Positions 48,365 to 58,513 of a stretch of DNA of 64,000 bases are shown here, in pieces. Both the position numbers and the translations under genes were made by a program. The notes under the pieces are model-generated. The model ran no database searches and was not told where the DNA came from. It saw only the letters and a program-made list of their open reading frames with translations. The DNA lies in contig NHNW01000056.1 in NCBI GenBank assembly GCA_002786025.1, positions 1-64,000 of the forward strand, read 5' to 3'. Origin of the DNA: Zasmidium citrigriseum (Eukaryota; Ascomycota; Dothideomycetes; Mycosphaerellales; Mycosphaerellaceae). Position 1 is the stretch's first letter, and each line of letters begins with the position of its first letter.

Positions 48365-49834
48365 CTAAGCCAGCGTCGAGCTCCTCCGCCTTTCCCTCCT
48401 AGAGCCTCGTCGTCGAGGCTTCCTGTTTACCGATCCCTGCCTTTGATTCCTCCTCATTCTCCCTCTGCCTTCGCCAATCTCGTTCTCCAACCTTGTGACT
48501 TCGAGAAGGAGGAAGTTATCAAGGCTGCTTTCCTTTCGACACGTTGGACATTGATGCTGTTCGTCCACGAAAATGACTGCACATCGAAAGCAGGCAACGT
48601 GTTCGCACGGCAATATCAGCGTCGGATCATTGAATCGTCTCCTGCACACGGTGCATCGATCTTCCAGTAGTTGCTTCTCAAGACTCTGGACATTCTTCTC
48701 GAACGCACCGATTGCGATAGGAACAGCCGCTGGCAACGTGGTCCGCAGTTCCGCGAGCTTCAGGTCGTTCCACTTGGCGAGCCCGACGGGCGTCGTTGGC
48801 GTTGGCGGTGGCGTTTGGGGTAATGTGACCCGTGTCATAACCGTTTCTCCAGGAATTGCGTTCAGCTCAATGCGTCGAGCCTCGTCACAGCGAGTTTCAA
48901 ACTCGTCTTTCAGTAAATTTGCTCTCGTGTAGATCGCTCCCACTTGCCAGAAATCGCATCGATCTTTGCCAGTCGGATCGTAGCCGACCGGCATCTGATC
49001 CTCTAACTCGCGAAGCTGTGGATCGATTGCGAGCTGCAGACGCTTCGTCATGAATTGGAGTCTTCTTCCTAGACCCTCCCTCGCCCCAGCTGACACATAT
49101 TGCCGGTCACGGATGTTCCTGTTGACATGTGTTATGGCGTTGAGCAAACCAACAGCTTTCCTCTTCAGAAGTCGACCATATTCTGTGATGACAGTATACT
49201 TTTCCATCTTGGCTTTCCCCCGTTGCTGATGGTAGTGAATAGTATTCAGTATAGCAACGGCTCTGTTACTCTGCCGCAGAAGAGCATTGGCCGTATCAAT
49301 GACGGGAGACTTCTGCTCCAACTCTTCCACTACCTCGGTGGACGATTTGGCTTTGTTGAACCTAATAATTGCCATACTCTTCATTGCCGCCCGGGCGGCG
49401 TCTTGCTGTAATTCATAAGCCTCGGTCAACTGACTGCTGTAGGAATGCTCGTTGTGCATGTACATGTCATATGCGATCCCTGTCGCCTCATGAAAGCGCT
49501 AAGCCACGTTGAGATACATGCTACGGTAAGACTCGGCATACTGCTTCTCGTTCCTAGCGTTGATGCTAGAAGGATTCGCCTTTCTCGTGTTTGAGGCCTG
49601 AACATCCTCGAGGTGTAGCTCTTTGAAAGCAGGGACTGGTCTCTGGGGTTCAAGAGGAAAAGCGTTAAACGGGGAAGGATCGGCCAGCAAGAGTGATTCC
49701 TTCTTGATCAGGATCGGGTTTATGGCAGAGATGACTCTGTCCAAATCAAATTGGAGGTCTTGGAATGAAGGCAGCTGCCCAATGTACGGGAATTGGAAGA
49801 TCTTGGAGTCCGTTTTGTGTGGTAAGGCGTCCAT
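48365..49834 (-). CDS. RING-finger protein, family member 5, with in-frame stop
   Basis: One frame runs from ATG 49834 to the stop at 48365 but meets a TAG at 49499-49501. The part before it (111 codons) and the part after it (RFHEATGIAYDMYMHNEHSY...) read as one protein. A 45-nt intron from GTAGCA to GACAG would remove the TAG in frame, but it is shorter than the other introns here (47 bp is the next shortest). Otherwise the gene is broken, or translation starts at the later ATG 49465 (366 residues). The RING is complete: CTVC, CEH, CFRC, CPTC. The C terminus is strongly Arg-rich. Probable E3 ligase if intact. Confidence 0.65.
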
Positions 49835-50334
49835 GTTGGCGTGATTTGGGGGACGGTTTAGCCTCGAAGTTTCGGCCTGCCGAGAACTATAATTGCACTG
49901 GTCGTTGCCAGGTCTTGAATAACAACAGCGAGACCCTTCCTATATATGTCCCTCACGAGCAGTCTATATGGAACAGTTGTCTCACGATGAGACGAATCAC
50001 TGAGTCAACCAACCTTGTGTCGAGCCTCAAAAAATCGTCATCTGCCGAAGACAAGTCCATCCGTTCTTGAGACAGATTCAGAGTACGTCCATGCCATGAA
50101 GTTACAACGCCGATCAGGTAGCAGAATACAGGAGCTATTGCAGTCTTCTATGGAGGTCTCTCTGCAGCCGACACAAAGTAATGATGGCAACATCTGCTCA
50201 ACTGGTAGTGTAGAATAATGTATACAATCAAATCTACTTGTATGATAAACGCCAACCTGTTTCATCCGGAAAATCTCCGTCCAGGCTTTTCGACTCGCCT
50301 GCAATTGAATGATGTACTCATTACCCTTAAAGTG
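49835..50334. other. Spacer between RING genes 5 and 6
   Basis: 5' flank of member 5 and 3' flank of member 6. No gene or element recognised. Confidence 0.35.
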
Positions 50335-51516
50335 TCAGGCTTGGCTCACACCTTCTCTAACTACCTTGACCTGCCGCAGATTCTCCAGATTCAAATGGAC
50401 TCTGCAGAAAGGACAACTGGCATGCTCGACGATCCAAGGCACGATGCATTCGAGACAGAGCACGTGCGTGCCATGTACCTGCACGGGATCTGTGATCGAG
50501 CCATAACAGATTCCACATTGGTCGTCGATCAATGCTCGCTGAACGATCTCTGGATTGGTACAATCGTTCGCGATGACCTTGCTCACGACCGGCATGTAGT
50601 CTTGCAGCTGCTGAAGTCTGACGGACGTCCAGAACGGCTCGGGCTGGATGCGTTGCCGTCGCTCGTAGCCTTGCTGACTCCCATACTGCCAGACCAGGGC
50701 TCCAACATGGTCTGTGTATGCCTGCTCTCTCGTTCGTTGCAGAGCCTCGGCATCGGGATGATTGTGGCTAATCAGTGCATTGAAACGAGGAAGAATGCGA
50801 CCTTCGACATCTCGGATCTTGACCTCGAGCGTCTGCAGCCGTTGGTGTGCATGGGCATGTATTCGATCAAGCCCACCCAGGAGTTCAAGGACCGGGTCAT
50901 TTCGGACGAGGGCAATGGCCTCTACTGATGTCTTGTGCATGTGCACTGCATGCCGCCGTGAAATCGCCCGATGTCGCCGCGCCAAACGATTTTGCTCATG
51001 CTCAATTCGATCTTTTTTGAGCTCGTTTTGCCGAATTCGTCGCTGCCGTGCTTTCTCCTGCTCGTCGCTGGTCTGGCGGTCATGAATCTCGTTCAATTCG
51101 AAAATCCATCCGTTGGCTTCATCCAACAGCCCAATTGATCGCTCCATCCGATCGCTTTTCGTCTCCAGTTTTTCAAACACATCGGCCGGTACTGTCGCTC
51201 GACGCATGCTCAGCCACTCGTCCACTCGAGGCATGCCCTGCCTGCAGAGCCGGTGAGATGCCAAGATCTCGGAAAGATCTGCTTTCCGTACTGGACCTTC
51301 AGCAGTGTACACTAGGTACGCTCGCTTCGTTACTGCATGGAAGAGGCGAACAAATCTTTGGTATTCGGTGCGATACTCTTGCGCCTCGTGAGTCGCTTGT
51401 TCCCTCGTTTTCTGAGTGGATGGTCGAGAAATATGTTCGGCTGGCCGATACACGGTTTCGTTGAAGCTGAGGTACTGAAAATGGGGTATCTGTCTTTTAG
51501 ATGGCCCGGAGTCCAT
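50335..51516 (-). CDS. Degenerate RING-finger protein, family member 6
   Basis: 393 residues. Family start (FQYLSFNETVYRP), then a long helical region with a very basic stretch (RQRRIRQNELKKDRIEHEQ, about 160-180). The RING has CGIC, then GTH where the others have CxH, then CLEC and CPFC. The third zinc ligand is thus Gly instead of Cys. Loss of one ligand may disable a zinc site, leaving a dominant-negative, scaffold-type or E2-independent protein, or Thr/His may compensate. All other ligands are present and the frame is intact, which argues against simple decay. Confidence 0.82.
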   Translation of the reverse strand: MDSGPSKRQIPHFQYLSFNETVYRPAEHISRPSTQKTREQATHEAQEYRTEYQRFVRLFHAVTKRAYLVYTAEGPVRKADLSEILASHRLCRQGMPRVDEWLSMRRATVPADVFEKLETKSDRMERSIGLLDEANGWIFELNEIHDRQTSDEQEKARQRRIRQNELKKDRIEHEQNRLARRHRAISRRHAVHMHKTSVEAIALVRNDPVLELLGGLDRIHAHAHQRLQTLEVKIRDVEGRILPRFNALISHNHPDAEALQRTREQAYTDHVGALVWQYGSQQGYERRQRIQPEPFWTSVRLQQLQDYMPVVSKVIANDCTNPEIVQRALIDDQCGICYGSITDPVQVHGTHVLCLECIVPWIVEHASCPFCRVHLNLENLRQVKVVREGVSQA

Positions 51517-53266
51517 GGTTGCTGGAAAATATTGTTGGTTTATGGATTGATCTCTGTGTAACTCCGACGTTCTTGACCCTTAGGTAAGATGGTTACCACG
51601 GAGTATTAATGATCAGCGGTTTGGCCTGGATTGGAACAATGTCCTACATGGATCAGAATACCCGAGTGCTGAAATTCTGTTTGGCACAGCTTGAGACTCG
51701 GGCTGTTAGGTGTCTCAGTCCACGGACTCTGATCGCAAGAAGGTGAGACAGTTCGAATCGACGAGACATTGAGTTGAAGGCAGGCTTTCGTATGGATCAT
51801 TGGTGGTGGTCGATGCAACGAGATGTTCTTCTTAGACCAGGTATGTTGTCGCAGATTCAGGGATGAAACCAACATCTCGAAGGCACGCGGTACGGACAAG
51901 TCGTTCTGCGATGCAGTCTGCCAGCGCAAATGGCTTCTCAGTCAAACGACATTGGCCGCATCCAATTGAAGACGAGCCCAGTAGCGCCACCAGCTGCTCG
52001 AGAGGCTCGTCTGCACATGTAGCAGAGGGGGTAACAACCAGGTGTGATTGCTTCAAGCCAGCTGAGAGTCGCGTTAGACACAATTGAAGCCGTTCTTCCA
52101 GGTGCTTCAAATGCAGCTAAACAACAGAGCTGATTATCAAGAATGCATGACTGCAGAATGTCATCGATCGGAGATCAAAGCAATCTTGCTGATAGTGCTT
52201 CCGGGTCTCGACTAACGAGCAGAAAATGGATACGCAACAGCACGGCCCAAGACTACTAGCATGCAAAGGAGTACGAAGATGAACATCTCAGTAATCAGGG
52301 CAATGGCTCTCAGAGATCAACGAAATGGCTGTGCCGAGCATTGGGAACATGCCTTGATGGCATCTCTCTTAATATCTCCGCATGTATCTCCGTTGGAGTC
52401 AGATCTTGAGCAATCTTCAACACTCAACAGCGCTATGCTATGCTCAGCGCTTTGGCTGATACAAGAAGTCATTCCTGCGCACAATTTGATAGTAGTACAG
52501 TCAAATCTGGTTACACGCCCCAAGCAAGAGAGTCAGAGCGATCGCGGATTCCATTCAGCAGCTTCAGCTCGACGAATACAATCCTCAGACAGGGCAGCTG
52601 TATCACCCAGTCACAGAGAGGTAAAGCTCAAATCAGCTCTTCCAGCATTCCGCCACCTGTGATATGGCAATGTTTGGCACTTTGAATATGACAACTCCCG
52701 TCACATCGATCGACGCTTTTGACAAAGTCCCTCCCTATCGGTGGGCTTCTGCTTCTCGCACGTCGCTAGCCCACCGCCCAGCAAGCCGTTTCGTACCACA
52801 GAGAGGCTGATCTGCAGATACGATTGTTATAGCAAACTTCAAACGCATACTTTGCAAGAGCTACAAAGCCAATCTGACAAGATATACATGCAGGCGACAT
52901 GAACTTGGGCTTGCTTGATTCAGGACGTGGCAGCGGGCGGACTGGTATATCTGCCGCTTCTAGACGACAGTTCCGGTCTGGTTCCTGACTTCTACGTTCC
53001 GACAATCTTAATGCGAGCCCTCGATTTAGATGCGATTAGACTGTCGAGGCCATGCATCTATACACATCGAAGTATGGGGTATGTATTCACCGGCACTAGC
53101 ATTTGATGCCCTTGCTGTACGCATCGACAACATGAACACATGTGTAACGAGCGTGCAAGGACTTACAGGCCAACAAGATCCACAAGATTGCTTATATTTA
53201 CAGAGCGCTTGCACGTGCAGCTCGCTGGTCCTAGCGTCGGAGCTAGTGCGGTGTGATTCTGAAAAC
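51517..53266. other. Gene-poor spacer with one possible gene fragment
   Basis: Contains the fragment at 51832-52110. The rest shows only short unconvincing frames. Confidence 0.4.
51832..52110 (-). pseudogene. Possible gene fragment
   Basis: About 92 codons of protein-like sequence (LQLCLTRLSAGLKQSHLVV ... FALADCIAERLVRTACLRDVG) with no ATG at the front. A TTTAG acceptor-like site sits just before it in frame, but I could not find a convincing upstream exon. It could be a last exon or a remnant. Confidence 0.25.
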
Positions 53267-53274
53267 TATAAAAG
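53267..53274 (+). promoter_or_regulatory. TATA box of module-family gene 1
   Basis: TATAAAAG 130 bp before the ATG at 53404. Strong TATA boxes recur in this gene family and suggest inducible expression. Confidence 0.55.
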
Positions 53275-53403
53275 CTCCGCTGCACACTTCTCAAATTCTT
53301 CGTCCTCCATCAACAACCAACACCGGAACCGACGAACTCGAACACCACTCGTGTTCGTTTCTCACACCAATTCAAACTTCCAACCCGTTCCACCCCTCCC
53401 AAC

Positions 53404-53858
53404 ATGGTATGGTACGACGTCGATAAATCGTTCAATAAGATAACAAGCTGACCACTGCGCAGGCGTCTAACGGAAACACCAACGGCGTTACTACCAATGG
53501 CAACAATGCCAGTGCACAGCAAGCCGCCGAGTACCGCAAGGAAGGCGACAACGCCTTCACCACCGCGCTCGAGGCCTTCTTCGAGGCCGGCGCTCGTGCC
53601 GCCACCCGGAAGGTCCAAGAGGCGTCTAACGAGATCTTCGGCAACGACAAGTCCCAGGATCTCGTCCGTCCTACCATTCCTCTCCTCGACGAGGTGAAGG
53701 CTCTTCGCAAGACCGAGGGAGAGGAGGCGCTCGTGGACGCCTACCTCGCCTACAGGAAGGCCCAAGCCAACGATTGCGCTCAGGCGGTCAAGGAGGCTGG
53801 CAAGGAGATCATGGGAGAGGAGGAGTGGGCTGCGGCCACTGGAGAGGGTGACCAGTAG
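53404..53858 (+). CDS. Duplicated helical-module protein, gene 1
   Basis: The first exon is only the start codon: ATG 53404-53406, then the intron 53407-53462 (GTATGG, CTGAC branch, GCGCAG), then exon 53463-53858; 132 residues. After an Asn/Gly/Thr-rich start come two copies of a module of about 45 residues: EYRKEGDNAFTTALEAFFEAG, then KVQEASNEIFG; and RKTEGEEALVDAYLAYRKAQ, then AVKEAGKEIMGEEEW (the pattern is a helix with EAL-x2-AY-x-AY, then a helix ending G-x2-I-x-G-x3-W). It is likely soluble and all-helical, with no signal peptide. The function is unknown to me. First of five tandem same-strand genes. Confidence 0.82.
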
Positions 53859-54345
53859 CAATGGAGGGGTGAGAAGCGGACTCGAGAGCTTCTTCCTTAT
53901 CCAGGACTTCACGGCGTTGGACCTACATATTACAGCGACTTGCGTTCTTCCCGGCTTGGTGGTCATGCCTTACAACAGGAAGCGACATGATTTGGTTCTC
54001 TTTCACGACTACTCTACGAGCGAGGGAACGATCGAATGATCGACGAGCCGGCAGCGAGAGAGGAAAGCATTTCTATTAAGGCTTCTTTCGACACAACGGT
54101 ACCTCAACAGCTCAGCATAGCGGATGTACAATAAAATGTCTTCACGGGCCCTTTCCCAATTGTGATACAAGTTACTATAGTCCGCTGCCAATCCACACCT
54201 CGGCCCTACAATACTTCGTATATACAACAGCAACACGGGGAAGAACTGGAGTCCACGCCGTGAAGCCCGAAGTAACGTATTCACTGAAGCTGGCACGTGC
54301 TGCAGCTGCATGAGACTAGTGCTTCCGCTAGCGTGCACCGGTACA

Positions 54346-54357
54346 TATAAGAAGCCG
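54346..54357 (+). promoter_or_regulatory. TATAAGAAGCCG promoter element, gene 2
   Basis: TATA-type 12-mer 159 bp before the ATG of gene 2, repeated exactly at 55699-55710 before gene 3. Confidence 0.55.
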
Positions 54358-54504
54358 GCTGCCCGCTCCAAATCTCCGCATCCTCCATCAATAATGAACA
54401 CGTCATCAAGAAAGTGTAATACCACCACTCGGCATCGTCTTTCCAGCGGAGCCATACTCCCGAACACAAGTCGCTGTTCTCTCTACTACAATTAATACCA
54501 GAAC

Positions 54505-54950
54505 ATGGTAAGTTCCCTCGGCACCTGCGACGAACGCTTCTGTTAACCTCTGCACGGTCTCCCGCAAGCACCAACTACGTCGAGGCCGTCCCACCTTCGA
54601 ACTATACCTACGAAGATGCCGAACAGTTCCTGAACTACGCCGCCGGCCAGCTCTACCACGCAGGCATGACGGCGGAGTACGACAAGGTCATGGCCGTTGG
54701 CAGCGGTCTGTTTCTCATGCTCGATTTCACGAAGGGCCTGAAGAACGACTTCTCGGACGACCTCGACAAGGCCCGCTGCAAGGACCATGCTAAGCAGAAC
54801 CTTGTTATGGCGAGGCGGGCATTCAAGGATGTTCGCCACACCGAGAAGAAGAAGGAGGTCGACGAGGTCGGCCGCGAGATCTGGGGCGAAGAGATTTGGT
54901 CCAGCGCAATCGAAGTGCCCGAGGAACACTTTCAAGGTCGTTGTGGATAG
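54505..54950 (+). CDS. Duplicated helical-module protein, gene 2, start uncertain
   Basis: The layout copies gene 1: ATG 54505-54507 followed at once by GTAAGT. The only usable acceptor (CGCAAG, ending 54568) leaves the long frame one base out of phase with that ATG. The family frame is open from about 54570 (TNYVEAVPPSNYTYEDAEQF) to the stop at 54948-54950. An internal Met at 54666 could start a 94-residue protein. The second module is clear (KEVDEVGREIWGEEIW); the first has diverged (LNYAAGQLYHAGMTAEYDKV). Either a non-standard acceptor is used, or an indel has damaged the start. Function unknown. Confidence 0.55.
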
Positions 54951-55698
54951 AGGAGAGTAGCGAGATGGCAGGAAGGTCTGGAGGTAGACCGTTGAGAGGA
55001 AACCTTTCCTTTTCACGACGGGGACGAAGCGATCGGAACGGCCATGAAGCAGTCCGCAAAGCGTGCTTGATCGGACGTAAGTCCTTCAGTCTTTCGGTGC
55101 TACAAATGTTCAGCCCAACGAGTTACGATTAGTCTTTTCAACATTCTACCATGTCAACCTATGCTGAGCTTCCTGGGTCAACCCACTGCCAACGCTCTCT
55201 TCGCCACGATAGTTTCCGTAGACATCCGCAATGCCGCCTCTCTATGTGCTGGATCCCAGAGCCAGCTCATGCTCAAAGGCTACTTATTGCGGTAAAAAAG
55301 GCGATGAGGAAGTCATCACTATCGACCGACGACAGCAGGAGCCGTATCTCGGACTTCGTCAAAGAGACAGCAAGTGCAGTCGAATAGACGATTGCGATGG
55401 AGATATCCTTGGGGACTGTAACGTGCCTTTCGGAGATTTTGGGCACGATGGCTTCACAAACGATCAATCCATCGATGATGCAACGACGAATTGCCAACGG
55501 GCTTCTCTACTCACGCGCACACCAAAAAATCACAAGATGTGAAATGTCGTGCACAGCATCTTCAGACGCCGTCTTCGCATGCATATATTCAACAAAATCG
55601 CAGTTGGGAGCGAGAGGCGACTGCTGTATTCACCGACATGAGCATGTGCGGCTTGACAAATCGACAGTCCACTAGCGCGAAACCTTATTCCGCAAAGT

Positions 55699-55710
55699 TA
55701 TAAGAAGCCG
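55699..55710 (+). promoter_or_regulatory. TATAAGAAGCCG promoter element, gene 3
   Basis: Exact repeat of the 12-mer before gene 2, 186 bp before the ATG of gene 3. Confidence 0.55.
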
Positions 55711-55884
55711 ACCCTTCGCTCTGGATTTTCTCCTCTCCAAAGCCACATCTACCACCGACGAGAACTGCTCGAGTCACAACAAGACCTCTTCAACAACAAC
55801 ACATACCCCTTCGCGCACTCAAAATCCAGCCACACCCGAACTCACACCCTAGCTTTTCTACATTCGTCCTCGACGACCATCGAC

Positions 55885-56306
55885 ATGGTAAGTCACACAA
55901 CAGAGCGCCCCAAGAACTTGCACTGACCCTCGCACAGGCTCCGAACGGCACTACTTCCACTCAAGCCCAGACTGCCAACGAGCACCGTCAGAACGCACAA
56001 GACGCTCTCGTCGCCGCCTTCGAGGCCTACAACGAGATCAACATGGCTCAGGCTCGCGACACCATCAAGCGCGCAGCCGAGAACATCCTCTCCTTCCAAA
56101 TCACTGCCACGCAAGCTCCGCCAGTCCAGAACATGACGGACGGCACCCGCGAGAAGCGCAAGGTCGAGGGTGAGGAGGCGCTCGTTGCGGCGTACAAGTC
56201 GTACCAGGAGGCCGGTGAGGGAAGCAACGCCGATGCCGTCGACAACGTCGGTCGCACCATTATGGGCGACGACGCATGGGGCTTCGCTCTTCGGCCAGGC
56301 CAGTGA
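55885..56306 (+). CDS. Duplicated helical-module protein, gene 3
   Basis: ATG 55885-55887, the intron 55888-55937 (50 bp; GTAAGT, CTGAC branch, GCACAG) directly after it, then exon 55938-56306; 123 residues. Module one: NAQDALVAAFEAYNEIN, then TIKRAAENIL. Module two: RKVEGEEALVAAYKSYQEAG, then AVDNVGRTIMGDDAWGF. It follows the gene 1 pattern closely, especially VEGEEALV. Soluble, helical, no signal peptide. Third of the tandem set; function unknown. Confidence 0.82.
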
Positions 56307-56924
56307 GCGGTGTCTCCCAGCCTGCGCTCATGTCACCTACGAAGATCATGAAGTCCTCCGCACTGCTTAAGCTTTGCATGCTTGGGTCTTCAAGCCTCCT
56401 GCACGAGCGAAGTGGGATTTGACAGGCAGGGATACACGAGGCAGGCGGACGATACCACGAGGTCTTTCCTTTGTTATTACCATCTATGCACTACGAGAGA
56501 GAGGGTCCGGGAGGGCAGGGCAAGAGTCCGACGAGGGCAAGGCCACAGCGAACTGTAGAGAGCCTCAAACAGCAGGCGTTCTAAGTAGCGCAACCTCGTA
56601 GACACAGTATCATGCATTGTTGACTAAGACCCTTCTTACAGCTTTCTTGTTCAAGTTCAAGACAGCAGCAAGCTGTACAGCAAGCACGCTCGTAAATACA
56701 TATACCACCCCTCTAGTAGCACGAACTCTTTTCGTTGATTATCCGCTTCCCAAGTCTTATTGCGGTTGTTTCTTAATGGATGTACTTGGGCGACTTTATG
56801 AGCGCTCATAACCGCTCTTTACACAATCAAAGCCTTCTGGAGACTTTGACTATATATTCACGCACACAGGCATGTGACGCCCCAGCTGGCCCGTGCGACC
56901 GTTAGCGCCAACCTATCCTCCAGC

Positions 56925-56930
56925 TATAAC
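56925..56930 (+). promoter_or_regulatory. Possible TATA box of gene 4
   Basis: TATAAC 163 bp before the ATG of gene 4, at a distance like that of the clearer boxes before genes 1-3. Confidence 0.3.
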
Positions 56931-57087
56931 CTTACGACCTCGCTCCTCGAACTTTCTTCTTTAGAATCCAGCTCGTCCGAGAGGACAATTACGGCACGGT
57001 TCTCCTCCTTCCGCACACGTTACCGCGCGTACAAGGTCATCTACACATAAGTAATATTATATCAACGTCGAATCCAAAGCTACCAAC

Positions 57088-57498
57088 ATGGTAAGTCGCA
57101 CATCCGCGGCCCTCGAGAACGCACTTGCTGACCCTGCGCAGTCTGCCTCCACCAAGACCCCCCTCGAGTACCGCAACGAGGGAAAAGCCGCCATGATCAC
57201 CGCCCACCAAGCCTACCTCGAGGCAGGAGAGCAAGTCCTCGCCGAGCAAGTTGCCGATGCGTGCAACACCCTCTTCAACACGCCCGTCACGACCCGCGAA
57301 GTAAACACTAGCGCCCTCATCCCGGAAGCTCGCGCTATACGCAAGAAGGAGGGAGATCATGCGTTGGCTTCCGCGTACGAGGCTTACATCTCTGGTGGCT
57401 TCGATGATAAGGCTGAGATCGTGGCGGATTTGGGCATCGGCTTGTTAGGCGAGGAGGGCTGGAGCATTCTGCTCCATCCAAAGAAGGAGGAAGATTAG
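57088..57498 (+). CDS. Duplicated helical-module protein, gene 4
   Basis: ATG 57088-57090, the intron 57091-57141 (51 bp; GTAAGT, CTGAC branch, GCGCAG), exon 57142-57498; 119 residues. The intron is a multiple of three without stops, so an unspliced 136-residue form is readable. The shared ATG-then-intron layout of the family makes the spliced form the likelier one. Modules: YRNEGKAAMITAHQAYLEAG, then VADACNTLF; and RKKEGDHALASAYEAYISGG, then VADLGIGLLGEEGW. Function unknown. Confidence 0.82.
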   Translation: MVSRTSAALENALADPAQSASTKTPLEYRNEGKAAMITAHQAYLEAGEQVLAEQVADACNTLFNTPVTTREVNTSALIPEARAIRKKEGDHALASAYEAYISGGFDDKAEIVADLGIGLLGEEGWSILLHPKKEED

Positions 57499-58513
57499 GC
57501 TCTCGTGTATAGGGCAGACATAGCGGCCGGAGGAGAGAAGCATGCCGACTTTGTCGGTGTCGCCTTCAGGGGCCAAGATGTCGGGCTTTACGTCACGCCT
57601 AAGCTCTTGAGTATCTTCTCCACGCCACAAACGACGACGCTCAAGACTTGTCAATTGAAGGGCAATTTAGAAACAGTCGCAACGCACTCAATGATTTCTC
57701 TTACGATACGTACTCGCTAGCGTTTGAAATAGCTCAACGGCGGGCTCGACGAAGGGATCGGTATCTCTGCAGGGCTGATATCTTCTTCGGCTAGCAGGTG
57801 AGCGAGTGCCGCAGAAGCTGCTATTGCCGGCGAAGAAGATAAGATCTGTACTTGCAAGAAACGAAAAGGGTCTCTTCCCAAGATGCCTCCTCCTGATTCT
57901 TTCCGTTCTTACTGTAATAAGAGACAGACAGATGGGATTCATGCTAGCTCAGATGTGATCTGCATCCCGGAACATGGTATAATCTCTTCGCTTGGTATGC
58001 GTGCTGTATTTCAAGTTGTCCAGCAAATATCGGAAAGCTCAATAGGAGGTGTCCCAGCGCAGGCTATCTTAAAATCCTCTCGTCCCAGATCTGACCCATA
58101 CCCAGGCTGATAGCACTTCTTTAATGCTTACGCATTCGTGTATCATCCCGTACCCTGGGAATGGAGCCGTTAATACGGCTAGGAAGCGGGTCTTTATCCG
58201 CTGTATGAGATTCACCCTTCTCATTGTTCCGTGAATGGACCCTTTCAGGGGTAACTCGGCTTCAGCTGCATTGTTTACACAAAGCCGCGCTTGTGCCGAC
58301 GCCTACCCTCGACACATGCGCTCGTAACAGCCAGCTTCTGGAGTACCTCTCCTCGTGCACATCGCCTCTTCCTCTTCCAAATCTCCTTGAAGCAACCATC
58401 GAGTAAGCATTTGGCATACTTTTCAACCGACCACAACCACTGACAACCCCTTCGAGACACAGACGCATACCACATCCTCCGCCCTCGAACCCACCCACGA
58501 GATCGCCGGCACC
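57499..58513. other. Spacer between module-family genes 4 and 5
   Basis: About 1 kb without a supported gene. The last 100 bp are a pyrimidine-rich leader of gene 5. Confidence 0.4.

Noticed and set aside
51741..51760. CAGTTCGAATC, a B-box-like sequence
   Set aside because: Flanks do not form a T stem and no other tRNA parts are found.
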